From Bacteroidales bacterium (GTDB taxonomy: Bacteria > Bacteroidota > Bacteroidia > Bacteroidales > P3): a stretch of 64,000 nucleotides of DNA. Shown here piece by piece: positions 50,689 through 58,666 of this stretch. The DNA lies in the NCBI GenBank assembly GCA_017451385.1, contig JAFSPS010000020.1, forward strand, positions 1-64,000, read 5' to 3'. Under the pieces are notes generated by a model. That model had not been told where the DNA came from. It saw only the letters and a program-made list of their open reading frames with translations, and ran no database searches. The position numbers were made by a program, and so were the translations under genes. Every line of letters begins with the position of its first letter. The stretch's first letter is position 1.

Positions 50689-52017
50689 TTATTTTACGAG
50701 AACGCCTTTGAGGGTAGCGGCGGTGCAGTCGGTTACTTTGACCATAGCGTAAGTGCCAGGCTGGGCGTCTTCGCGGTCAAAGACGATGACTTTGTTCTGG
50801 CTGTTGCGTCCAAAGAACTGTTTGTCGCTACGATGCGAGGTGCCTTCTATCAGCACTTCGTAGGTGCGTCCTATCTCCTGTTTGTTGTTTTCGAGGGCTA
50901 TCTGGCCTTGTAGCGCGATGATTTCTTCGAGACGTCGCACCTTCTCCTGCTCGTCAATGTCATCCACGTAGTGCTTGTGGGCGAAGGTGTTGGGGCGCAT
51001 GGAGAATTTGAACATATAGGCGTAGTCGTAGCGCACGCGTCGAAAGATGTCGAGGGTGGCCTGATGGTCCTCTTCGGTCTCGCCGCAGAAGCCGGCGATG
51101 ACATCGGTGGTGATGGAGCAGTCGGGCAGGTAGCGGCGTATGGCATCGACGCGGTCCAGATACCATTCGCGCGTGTAGCTGCGGTTCATGCGTTTCAGCA
51201 TGCGGCTGCTGCCGCTCTGCACGGGCAGATGGATATACTTGCAGATGTTGTCGTAGCGCGCCATGACTTGCAACAGCTCGTCGCTTAGGTCTTTGGGATG
51301 CGAGGTGGCAAAGCGCACGCGCAGCAGCGGGCTGATGCGTGCCACGCTCTCCATGAGGGCGGGGAAGGAGGTCTCAACGCCTTGCGTGTCTTTGTAGCGG
51401 TAGGAGTTGACGTTCTGGCCCAGAAGGGTTACCTCGCGGTAGCCGCGTTCGAAGAGCGTGCGAGCCTCGCCTACGATGGTCTGCGGGTCGCGGCTGCGCT
51501 CGCGTCCGCGGGTGTAGGGTACCACGCAGTAGGCGCAGAAGTTCTGACAGCCGCGCATGATGGAGATGTAGGCGGAGATGCCGTTGCTGTGCAGGCGCAC
51601 GGGCTCTATGTCGGCATAGGTCTCTGTGGTGCTGAGTTCGGTGTCGGCAGTGCGGGCTCCTTCGCGCACCTGTCGCAGTATCTCGGGCAGGCGGCGATAG
51701 GCGTCAGGACCTACCACGAAACTGACGTTGTCCTCTTCGGCCATGAGTTGCGACTGTAGGCGCTCTGCCATACATCCGAGGATGCCTATACGCAGCTGCG
51801 GGTGGCGGCCCTGCATGGCGCGTAGCTCGCGCACACGTTTGCGGATGCGCTGCTCGGCATTGTCGCGTATGGCGCAAGTGTTAATCATCACATAATCGGA
51901 CAATTCGGCATCGTCAACAACCTCGTAGCCCTCTTTCTGCAGGATGGAGCATACCACTTCACTGTCGGCCATGTTCATCTGGCAGCCGTAGCTCTCTATG
52001 TATATCTTGTTATTCAT
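50689..52017 (-). CDS. miaB: tRNA-2-methylthio-N6-dimethylallyladenosine synthase MiaB
   Basis: A 442-residue radical-SAM methylthiotransferase that adds the methylthio group at position 37 of tRNAs reading UNN codons. The N-terminal MTTase domain has IESYGCQMNMADSEVV and other Cys ligands (VMINTCAIRDNAEQ and GILGCMAER). The radical-SAM cluster motif is RGCQNFCAYCVVPYTRGRE. The C-terminal TRAM domain (GRTYEVLIEG to YAMVKVTDCTAATLKG) completes the enzyme. Divergent from the T9SS plug-protein gene, with separate promoters between them. Confidence 0.95.
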   Translation of the reverse strand: MNNKIYIESYGCQMNMADSEVVCSILQKEGYEVVDDAELSDYVMINTCAIRDNAEQRIRKRVRELRAMQGRHPQLRIGILGCMAERLQSQLMAEEDNVSFVVGPDAYRRLPEILRQVREGARTADTELSTTETYADIEPVRLHSNGISAYISIMRGCQNFCAYCVVPYTRGRERSRDPQTIVGEARTLFERGYREVTLLGQNVNSYRYKDTQGVETSFPALMESVARISPLLRVRFATSHPKDLSDELLQVMARYDNICKYIHLPVQSGSSRMLKRMNRSYTREWYLDRVDAIRRYLPDCSITTDVIAGFCGETEEDHQATLDIFRRVRYDYAYMFKFSMRPNTFAHKHYVDDIDEQEKVRRLEEIIALQGQIALENNKQEIGRTYEVLIEGTSHRSDKQFFGRNSQNKVIVFDREDAQPGTYAMVKVTDCTAATLKGVLVK

Positions 52018-52037
52018 AACTTTCTAAAATAAAAGTG

Positions 52038-52045
52038 CAAAATTA
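52038..52045 (-). promoter_or_regulatory. -7 box of miaB
   Basis: Minus-strand TAATTTTG, 20-30 bp upstream of the miaB start. Confidence 0.55.
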
Positions 52046-52056
52046 CAAATTTTTGC

Positions 52057-52064
52057 TATTTTTG
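52057..52064 (+). promoter_or_regulatory. -7 box of the T9SS plug-protein gene
   Basis: TATTTTTG on the plus strand, 43 bp upstream of the ATG at 52107. Together with the preceding box it forms a compact divergent promoter region. Confidence 0.6.
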
Positions 52065-52106
52065 CTACTAAAATTGCGTCAGCGACAATCTTAAAGCCTT
52101 CTCATC

Positions 52107-53405
52107 ATGCTGAAACAGTGTACTAAACATAGCGTAGAACAAATAAGAGTTATGGTGCTTGCCGCGGCCTTGCTGGCTTTCGCATTATGCAGGGCGCAAC
52201 ATGTGGTAGATTCGACATGGGACGATGCCGTGCGCACCGTGACGCTCTACCGCAGCGGCATAGACCAAGAGCCGCCGCTGCTGCTGTTGGGAGGTGACGA
52301 CAGGCTCGTGCTGTCGTTTGACCTATTGGCTGACGAGCCGTCGCTGTTTCGCTACACGCTGCATCACTGCGATGCGGAATGGAACATTGACGAGCTGGAA
52401 CCATACGAATACGTGACGGGTTTTGACGAGGGCACGATAGCGGACTATAGGCAGTCGTTCACCACCTTGCAGCTCTACTATCATTATGAGGCAGTTGTCC
52501 CTGCCGTCGGCACCGCGTTCCTCGTGTCGGGCAACTATGCTCTCAAGGTGCACCCGGAGGATGCTCCCGACAGCACGGTGCTGACATGGCGTTTCCGGGT
52601 GTCGGAGGAGCTGCTGAACACGCAGATGGAGGTGGTGCGCCCCACGTCGGGTGTGGGCATATATGAAAATCAGGAGGTCAACGCCTATTTGGAACCCAAG
52701 AGCGACCTCGTTTTTGGCGAGTATATGCCGTTTCAGTTTGTGCCGCATTACTTGAAGCTCTACTTGCAACAGAACGGGCGTGAGGACAATGTTCATAATC
52801 TTGCCTTTCAAGGCTATGGCGGCACGAAGTTGTGCTACCGCTGGGGGGATGCCAACATCTTTGCTGGGGGCAATAGCTTTCGCTATTTTGACCTCAGCAA
52901 CCTGCGTTCGGCGATGTACAATGTGCAGAATGTGGAGACCTACGGTGGCGAGACCTACGCTATCATACGCCCCTGTGAGGACCGCAGCGGTAAGCACTAT
53001 GAGGCTCGTGAAGGGCTGAACGGCGGCATGAAGGTGAATATCTGGGACCGTCGCGACCCGCAGGTAGAGGCCGACTATGTGTGGGTGAACCTCAGCCTGC
53101 CTATGGAGCGTCCCTACCTCAACGGCAGCATCCATGTGGTGGGGGCACTGACGCAGTGGCAGCTGGACGACCGTAGCCGCATGGAGTGGCGGCCGGAATA
53201 CAAAGCCTACACAGCGCGTCTGCTGCTTAAGCAGGGCTACTACAGCTATCAGTTGCTCTTCCTGCCTGCCGGCGAACGCGAAGGACTCACCGCCACATTA
53301 GAGGGCGACCACAACGAGACTCCCAACGGCTATTCGCTCTATGTCTATTACCGCAGCCCTGCCGACCGCTATGACCGCCTGCTCGGAGTGCGACGGTTGC
53401 AATAA
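52107..53405 (+). CDS. type IX secretion system plug protein (DUF5103)
   Basis: A 432-residue exported protein of the DUF5103 family, identified as the plug that closes the SprA translocon of the type IX system in the periplasm-facing state. A signal-peptide-like start (VMVLAAALLAFALCRAQ) is followed by the family elements TVTLYRSGIDQEPPLLLLGG, LVLSFDLLADEPSLFRYTLH, HCDAEWN, the Y..S..T..LYYHYEAVVP block and VRPTSGVGIYENQEVNAYLE. Its presence, with the T9SS cargo at 47682, shows that the organism has a type IX system. A hairpin terminator follows. Confidence 0.88.
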   Translation: MLKQCTKHSVEQIRVMVLAAALLAFALCRAQHVVDSTWDDAVRTVTLYRSGIDQEPPLLLLGGDDRLVLSFDLLADEPSLFRYTLHHCDAEWNIDELEPYEYVTGFDEGTIADYRQSFTTLQLYYHYEAVVPAVGTAFLVSGNYALKVHPEDAPDSTVLTWRFRVSEELLNTQMEVVRPTSGVGIYENQEVNAYLEPKSDLVFGEYMPFQFVPHYLKLYLQQNGREDNVHNLAFQGYGGTKLCYRWGDANIFAGGNSFRYFDLSNLRSAMYNVQNVETYGGETYAIIRPCEDRSGKHYEAREGLNGGMKVNIWDRRDPQVEADYVWVNLSLPMERPYLNGSIHVVGALTQWQLDDRSRMEWRPEYKAYTARLLLKQGYYSYQLLFLPAGEREGLTATLEGDHNETPNGYSLYVYYRSPADRYDRLLGVRRLQ

Positions 53406-53422
53406 CCTATGGTGGGAAAAAA

Positions 53423-53441
53423 GTAGCACGATATGTGCTAC
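53423..53441 (+). terminator. terminator of the plug-protein gene
   Basis: Stem gtagcac / gtgctac with a 5-nt loop, followed by ccttttgtct. Confidence 0.7.
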
Positions 53442-53491
53442 CTTTTGTCTGTTGAGTTGATGGGTGCCTCCAATAGTCGGCAGTACTTGTT

Positions 53492-53935
53492 TTAGTCGTC
53501 AACTCCGACGAATACCATCTGTTTGTTGAATTTCAGTTCCAGCTGGTTAGAGAGTTTCACCTCGTAGCCTTTGCGGTCGCGGCTGAGCTCGGTGATGAAT
53601 GCTTGATCGTATGCCTTCTTCACATAGTCGGCTATCTGCTTGGGGACGAGAGCGGCGGGGACAGCCTCCTGCTGGCAGTCTATGTCCTTCCATTCGCCGT
53701 TGCCGTCGAACTCCAGTTTGGTGCCATCGCTGAAGGTTATGTCGTAGCTTTTCTTCATAAACTCTTTGTCGAGCGTGACGAGTGCTACCTGCTTGGCGGC
53801 AAAGTGCTTCTTCACTATCTGCTGGGCTGCGGCGGGAAGTTGCTCGAAGGGGATAGGCTTGTCGTTGTCGGCACACGAGACGAGGGGCAGCATCATGACG
53901 AGCATGAGCGACAGGTTTTTAATAAAGGATTTCAT
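53492..53935 (-). CDS. PepSY-like domain protein
   Basis: A 147-residue exported protein with signal MKSFIKNLSLMLVMMLPLVS followed by Cys, so probably a lipoprotein. The mature part has two PepSY-like repeats: PFEQLPAAAQQIVKKHFAAK with YDITFSDGTKLEFDGNGEWK, and ALVPKQIADYVKKAYDQAFI with GYEVKLSNQLELKFNKQMVF. This is the common Bacteroidota putative beta-lactamase-inhibitor-like PepSY family. Role unknown. A minus-strand -7 box TACCTTTG is at 53968-53975. Confidence 0.85.
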   Translation of the reverse strand: MKSFIKNLSLMLVMMLPLVSCADNDKPIPFEQLPAAAQQIVKKHFAAKQVALVTLDKEFMKKSYDITFSDGTKLEFDGNGEWKDIDCQQEAVPAALVPKQIADYVKKAYDQAFITELSRDRKGYEVKLSNQLELKFNKQMVFVGVDD

Positions 53936-53967
53936 AACGCTTGTATTTTTTTGATTTATAATGCATG

Positions 53968-53975
53968 CAAAGGTA
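53968..53975 (-). promoter_or_regulatory. -7 box of the PepSY-like gene
   Basis: Minus-strand TACCTTTG, about 33 bp upstream of the start codon. Confidence 0.6.
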
Positions 53976-54023
53976 ATATTTTTTGTGTAATCACAAAAGA
54001 AAAGTCGCAGGCATAAAAAAAAC

Positions 54024-54061
54024 GCTGTCGAAACATCGTTTAATTGGTGTTCAAACAGCGG
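54024..54061 (-). terminator. terminator of nrdDG
   Basis: Imperfect hairpin cgctgtttgaaca ... tgtttcgacagcg on the minus strand followed by eight T residues on that strand, 36 bp after the nrdG stop. Confidence 0.75.
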
Positions 54062-54096
54062 TAAAATTTTTTAATCGGCATTGAAAGAGCATGAGG

Positions 54097-54549
54097 CTAT
54101 TTCCAAAACCTGCTGGTGATGTCTTGCCATTCGTCAGTTGTGCGTTTGAGTAGTCTTTGATTGGTGGTGCGCTCTTTCAGGCTGCCGCATTTAGGGATGT
54201 AGGGGCCGAGTTTGATGTAGTCGAAGTCGGCCTCATTCGATGGCATCGCTGTGCGTCCGCTGTACCACGCCACTTTGAGGTTCGTTGACTCATGTATATG
54301 GTGTGCCAGATGCTCTACGAGTGCTCGCTCGCGGTCGCCCCCCATGAGGCATACGCAGGTGATATTGCCGCGGTATATTGCCATCAGGCGGTCGAGTTCG
54401 GCGGTGTCGAGCGGTGTGCCTTCATCTTCCCAGAGGTGCGGGCTATGGCAGTCCTCGCAGTGGTTGGGACAGTTGGTAATGTTGATAGCCAGCGACACCT
54501 CGTCGGGGACCTCTTGGAAGACAATATCGTAATTGTAGTATTTGAGCAT
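54097..54549 (-). CDS. nrdG: anaerobic ribonucleotide reductase activating protein NrdG
   Basis: A 150-residue radical-SAM activase that makes the glycyl radical on NrdD. The iron-sulfur motif is NCPNHCEDCHSPHLWED near residue 27 (C-x3-C-x2-C), and CVCLMGGDRER and VAWYSGRT are conserved downstream elements. It follows nrdD with an 86-bp gap and ends before a hairpin terminator, so the two form an operon under the cobalamin riboswitch. Confidence 0.92.
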   Translation of the reverse strand: MLKYYNYDIVFQEVPDEVSLAINITNCPNHCEDCHSPHLWEDEGTPLDTAELDRLMAIYRGNITCVCLMGGDRERALVEHLAHHIHESTNLKVAWYSGRTAMPSNEADFDYIKLGPYIPKCGSLKERTTNQRLLKRTTDEWQDITSRFWK

Positions 54550-54635
54550 GGGAGGTATAGACGCTTATTCTTAATATAGATGTCTTGCTGATGGCGTTAT
54601 AATTTGAACACTTCAGGATAAAAATTAGTTGTATG

Positions 54636-56729
54636 TTACCGCAGGCTGCCGTAGTAGCGTTTGGCTGCCTCTTTCTGGCGGCCTTCGCTGAAGGAGGTTA
54701 CGCGTTTCATGTAGCCAATGACACGGGTCAGGTAATCGACGTTGGTGCTGTGGCAGTGGGGACACTCCTTCAGGTAGCGTTTGTCGATATGGCCGCAGTC
54801 GTTGCAGAGGGTGTTGGGGATGTTGAAGGTGAAGTAGTTGCAGCCCTCCTGTGCTGCCACGCGTAGCAGCTGACGGTATTGTTCTTTCGAGAGATGCTCG
54901 TCGAGGTTGCAGTGGAGTGCCGACCCTCCTGTGAGATGCTGTATATAGCGTTTGCCGTGGAGACGGAATTTGTCGAGAACGTTGGTGTTCTGGTCTTCGA
55001 CGACATAGAAGTAGCTGTTGTAGCAGTCGCGTGGCACCACGTAGCCGTCCTCGCGGTCCCATTTGGCATGTTTCACGCCCACATTCTCGGCGGGTATCAT
55101 CTCGCAGTTGAACATCAGCTCTTTGGTCTTGTATTTCTTGTTGTAGCGTTCTACGAGCGAGAGAATATCCTCTACAAACTGTTGGTATTGTGGATTGTCG
55201 CTAATCTCGATGCCCATGAACTCGGCAGCTTCCACCATGCCGTTGACGCCGATGGTCAGGTACTGGCGGTCCATGGCGATGAATCCGGAGTCGAAGAGTG
55301 GGAGCATGCCTTTGTCCTTGAGGTAGCGCAGGTTGGTGTCGTAGGCGCTCTGCACTTTGTGCATGAGGTCTATAACCTCCTCGACGAAGGAGAGGAACGG
55401 CAGGTTGTTCTTCTTCTCATACTGTATGCAGCGGTTGAGGTTGATGGTCAGCACGCTCTTGGAGCCCGTAGAGACGCCGCCGGCGCCGAGGGTGTAGCTG
55501 AACTCGTTGTCGGTAATCTCGTTGCGCAGACGGCAGCAGCTGCTGAGGGAGTCGGCGCTGTCGCTGACGTAGGTGAAGAAGGAGTGGCCTTCGGAATACA
55601 TCTCGGCGGTGAAGTCGGCGTATTCGGGGTCGGCGATGTCGCCATCCTTGGAGAGCAGCGCCATAGTTTCTACGGGGAAGGTGAGCACCGTCTTGGTGCG
55701 CTCCTTGTTGAACCACTTCATGAAGCGTTTCTGCAGCCAGTTGAGCGAAGGCCAGTCGGGTTTGCTGCCATCGGGGAAGAAGAAGTTGTCGAAGAGGCTG
55801 GCGAAATAAAATTTGTCGTAGTAGCTGATGTTCCAGAACACAGATTGGAAGTTGCGTGCACCGGTGGGCTGATTGATGGAATAGACAATCTGCTCGAAGC
55901 AGTCGGTGATGACCTTGTCGATGGTGCGCTGGCGTTTGGAGAGGTCCACCACCTCGTCGGCACGCTGGTAGTAGTCCTGCCCATATTCGAGGCCTATGAA
56001 GTAGTTGAGGTACATGAGAAACTCGGGCGTGGCGCAGGCGCCGCTGAGCATGCTGGAGACCATGAAGACCATGTTGACGAAGCCGCCGCAGAATGACTTG
56101 AGGTTGGTGGGGCGTGTGGCGTTGCCTCCGATGGGCTGCGTGCCTTCGAGGAGCCAAGGGTACATGGTGATGCTGGCACAGTAGTTGGCTATGCTCGTCT
56201 CGTCGTTTTTATAGATAAAGTGGTTGTTGAGCAGCTGCATATATTTGTCTGCCACCTCTTTGCCGTACATGTCGCGCACGGTGTCGCAGAGCATGCGTCG
56301 GTTGAGGCGTATGAAGTTGCTCTTGGGCAGTTCGCCGATGAGGGTGGCTATGTTCTTCTTCTCCACGTTGGCGTTGGCATCATACTTGCTGCCTGTGGCG
56401 GCGTTCTGAGCGTTGCAGTAGTTGATGAGGAAGTCCAGCTTCTCCTTCACTTCGCGGTCCTCGTAGTGCTTTTGGCGATAGAGGATGTAGGATTTTGCCA
56501 CGTTGTAGTAGCGTTCGCTCATGAGGGCGTTCTCTACCTGATTTTGAATCTCTTCGACCGAGATGCCGTCGTGTACGGCGATGCGGCTCAGGATGTTTGC
56601 CAAGGATTCTTGCGAGGCGAAGCTACCCACGGAGAGGAAGGCTTTTTGTATGGCACTCTTAATTTTCTCTACCGAGAAGGGTTCGCGTTTCCCGTTGCGC
56701 TTGATGATGAAAGGCTGGTTCAATTCCAT
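54636..56729 (-). CDS. nrdD: anaerobic ribonucleoside-triphosphate reductase NrdD
   Basis: Class III ribonucleotide reductase, oxygen-sensitive, reduces NTPs with formate as usual reductant. The start is the ATG at 56729 (MELNQPFIIKRNGKREPFSV); the longer frame runs back into the riboswitch. An ATP-cone (residues 5-95) is followed by the catalytic barrel with RTMNFQSVF-like and CCRLRNEITDNEFSYTLGAG regions. The C-terminus has the zinc site CNDCG...CPHC and the glycyl-radical loop RVIGYMKRV. About 697 residues, full length. A cobalamin riboswitch lies in its leader. Confidence 0.94.
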   Translation of the reverse strand: MELNQPFIIKRNGKREPFSVEKIKSAIQKAFLSVGSFASQESLANILSRIAVHDGISVEEIQNQVENALMSERYYNVAKSYILYRQKHYEDREVKEKLDFLINYCNAQNAATGSKYDANANVEKKNIATLIGELPKSNFIRLNRRMLCDTVRDMYGKEVADKYMQLLNNHFIYKNDETSIANYCASITMYPWLLEGTQPIGGNATRPTNLKSFCGGFVNMVFMVSSMLSGACATPEFLMYLNYFIGLEYGQDYYQRADEVVDLSKRQRTIDKVITDCFEQIVYSINQPTGARNFQSVFWNISYYDKFYFASLFDNFFFPDGSKPDWPSLNWLQKRFMKWFNKERTKTVLTFPVETMALLSKDGDIADPEYADFTAEMYSEGHSFFTYVSDSADSLSSCCRLRNEITDNEFSYTLGAGGVSTGSKSVLTINLNRCIQYEKKNNLPFLSFVEEVIDLMHKVQSAYDTNLRYLKDKGMLPLFDSGFIAMDRQYLTIGVNGMVEAAEFMGIEISDNPQYQQFVEDILSLVERYNKKYKTKELMFNCEMIPAENVGVKHAKWDREDGYVVPRDCYNSYFYVVEDQNTNVLDKFRLHGKRYIQHLTGGSALHCNLDEHLSKEQYRQLLRVAAQEGCNYFTFNIPNTLCNDCGHIDKRYLKECPHCHSTNVDYLTRVIGYMKRVTSFSEGRQKEAAKRYYGSLR

Positions 56730-56878
56730 AACGTATTGTGTTTTATTGTTTTGTTTTTCTAATGCGTTGCAAGTCCTGCACATAACTGCATATAGTAAGG
56801 GGTAAGACAGCCCGTCGCACACTGCGACTTCCTACGGCAACCTTTACTCCCGAAGGTATGCAGTTTTTTTTCTCCAAC

Positions 56879-57056
56879 ATGCTTTGTGGCAGGTCTTCTG
56901 ACTTGTTCCATACATCCACCGCCTTCCCACCCCATGTAAGGGATAGTGGCTCCTCGTTGGTTGTGGTAGATGCTGCGAGAACATACAGCAGCGGGTACTG
57001 TCCAAGACTCTCACTTGGTTCCCTTTTCAATCCTTGTCGGAGGATACCCAAAGCAT
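56879..57056 (-). promoter_or_regulatory. cobalamin (B12) riboswitch upstream of nrdDG
   Basis: On the minus strand the aptamer starts with P1 strand atgctttg and closes with caaagcat. Between them are the hallmark blocks aaaagggaacc, a gtgagagtc segment, acagtacccgctgctgta, a gggaagg segment and, near the end, agtcagaagacctgcc, all in the order of class I cobalamin riboswitches. The leader between aptamer and the nrdD ATG is about 150 nt; aactgcata and tatgcagtt in it can pair, and gtcgca/tgcgac form another hairpin, without an obvious U-tract. The RNA should lower nrdDG expression when B12 is plentiful. Confidence 0.92.
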
Positions 57057-57059
57057 TTG

Positions 57060-57067
57060 CAAAAGTA
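57060..57067 (-). promoter_or_regulatory. -7 box of the riboswitch-nrdDG transcript
   Basis: Minus-strand TACTTTTG placed so that transcription would start within a few bases of the aptamer P1 helix. Confidence 0.7.
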
Positions 57068-57238
57068 TTCTTTTATCCTAATATGGCAATATATGGGATA
57101 TTTTTGTTGTTCACATAGTTATTAACATTTTTGGTTTGGGTTTTGATATACAAATCTTTATGAATCAGAAGTACTTTCATCGGCTAAGATTTGTGCGACG
57201 ATAGTCAAAATGATATGCTGTCGGTAGCGTTTTTTTTG

Positions 57239-57246
57239 TATCTTTG
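57239..57246 (+). promoter_or_regulatory. -7 box of the 57332 lipoprotein gene
   Basis: TATCTTTG on the plus strand, 86 bp upstream of the ATG at 57332. Confidence 0.65.
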
Positions 57247-57331
57247 CACCTTTGGACGAGGAGATATCGTCCGTCTTGTTATGCACTTATGGAAACCTTT
57301 TGTAATCAACTTTTATAAAACAAAAAACTAC

Positions 57332-58273
57332 ATGAAAACACTAAAACTCTTATTCGTAACATTCCTCACGTTGGGATGTATCGCTCTCACGGGTTGCGGC
57401 AAGGACGATGACAACAACACGGAGAACAATGGCGGAAATGGTGAAAACCAGACTGAAGGCCTTATCATCAATGAGGACGACAATCAGATAACTGCCACAT
57501 GGAAAACGACATACACGGAAAATGATAAAAATATTCCGGTGAATGTTGATTTTACGTTCGACTTTGAGAAGGGCATCTGCACGGCTGCTAAGATGGTAGT
57601 TACTTGTCCCTCAGCAGATGATGCTACCATATTGACTAATGACATTCTTCAGCAAATGGATGAGTCCCCATTTGTTAACATGATGTCGGGTGTTAAAACG
57701 ACTGGTAACACGATAGAGATAGACCTTGCAATGCTTATGCAGGGTAAGAGCAAAGATGAGGTAAAAACCATGCTCAGCGAATTGGAAGAAAAAGGTTTTA
57801 TCTTAATCGGTGGCGACAATGGCGATGATAATGGTGATGACAACGGCGACGATAACGGTGATGACAACGGTGATGACAACGGTGATGACAACGGTGATGA
57901 CAACGGCGAAGTGCTGCCCAATGGTGAGACGACGTATTTTGTCAGCGAACCTATTGGAGGAGAAGCCAATGTTTCGTATGTCTCTGTGGTCCTTACTGGT
58001 GACAGGGCTGAAAACCGCTATACTTTTGAAATGATGGTTGATGTTGAGCTGGCAGATGACGATATCCGCAGTGACTGGGTTGAGGGTACGATATCGTTTG
58101 ACGAAAATAACGAAGGTGTCGTGACAATCAGCTATAAGAGAGGCCGTTTTTCCGAATATGATGATTTGGAGGTAACGGTTGCTCTGCTTGACTCCAAGAC
58201 GCTTACGGTAACTTATACTTTCGCAGAGGGAAGTATGAATTACACATACACGTTGGTTAAGTCGGGTGAATAA
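57332..58273 (+). CDS. hypothetical lipoprotein with Gly-Asp-Asp-Asn repeat linker
   Basis: A 313-residue lipoprotein. The ATG at 57332 (MKTLKLLFVTFLTLGCIALT, lipobox LTGC) is chosen over upstream in-frame codons because it begins the signal peptide. A first beta-rich domain (residues about 45-155; ITATWKTTYTENDKNIPVNV) and a second (about 195-313; GEANVSYVSVVLTGDRAENR, GVVTISYKRGRFSEYDDLEV) are joined by an acidic run of about eight GDDN units. The linker may bind calcium or simply act as a spacer. Family not recognised. A hairpin terminator follows. Confidence 0.78.
   Translation: MKTLKLLFVTFLTLGCIALTGCGKDDDNNTENNGGNGENQTEGLIINEDDNQITATWKTTYTENDKNIPVNVDFTFDFEKGICTAAKMVVTCPSADDATILTNDILQQMDESPFVNMMSGVKTTGNTIEIDLAMLMQGKSKDEVKTMLSELEEKGFILIGGDNGDDNGDDNGDDNGDDNGDDNGDDNGDDNGEVLPNGETTYFVSEPIGGEANVSYVSVVLTGDRAENRYTFEMMVDVELADDDIRSDWVEGTISFDENNEGVVTISYKRGRFSEYDDLEVTVALLDSKTLTVTYTFAEGSMNYTYTLVKSGE
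57812..57908 (+). repeat. 12-bp in-frame repeat encoding GDDN
   Basis: About eight 12-bp units of the type ggtgatgacaac encode the linker of the lipoprotein. Copy-number change keeps the frame. Confidence 0.9.
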
Positions 58274-58329
58274 CGAGAAGATGCCGCAACTTATTTTGTG
58301 GCAGATTTGACTTGGCCGTTTAATATGAA

Positions 58330-58363
58330 AAGGACTGCTATACATGATTGTATGGCGGTCCTT
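58330..58363. terminator. terminator of the 57332 lipoprotein gene
   Basis: Stem aggactgctatac / gtatggcggtcct with G-T pairs and a 6-nt loop, followed by ccttttatg; A-rich on the left. Confidence 0.75.
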
Positions 58364-58392
58364 CCTTTTATGTATGGAATGTTTTTTTTTTC

Positions 58393-58500
58393 GGTAGTAT
58401 CAAAAGATATCTTTCGGTGGTATCGAAAGATATTGTTTGGTGGTATCGAAAGATATTGTTTGGTGGTATCGAAAGATATTGTTTGGTGGTATCGAATAAA
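58393..58500. repeat. 23-bp direct repeat array
   Basis: Five units close to ggtggtatcgaaagatattg plus ttt begin at 58393, 58416, 58439, 58462 and 58485; the three middle units are nearly identical and the last is partial. The array lies between the convergent lipoprotein and CNNM genes and is not next to a promoter, unlike the 23-bp array at 30682. The surrounding 300 bp (58364-58666) hold no gene. Confidence 0.9.
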
Positions 58501-58666
58501 ATAGTATTTCCGCTATGAGAAAAATATGACGTTATGATACTGGAAAATCAGATAAAACTCCAAAGAATGTGTATGCTTTTGACACAGGAATATCAAGCTG
58601 TACGTCTCTCTCTCAATCAGTAGATGTAGAAAGATTGGTAAGCCTTGTGCGATAGGGGCATTGCGG

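Noticed and set aside
54879-56096. Plus-strand reading frame (405 codons) opposite nrdD
   Set aside because: Shadow of a highly conserved gene; Val/Glu/Ala-rich with no motif.
56743-57051. Upstream extension or separate small gene before nrdD
   Set aside because: The stretch is the cobalamin riboswitch leader; the frame is incidental.
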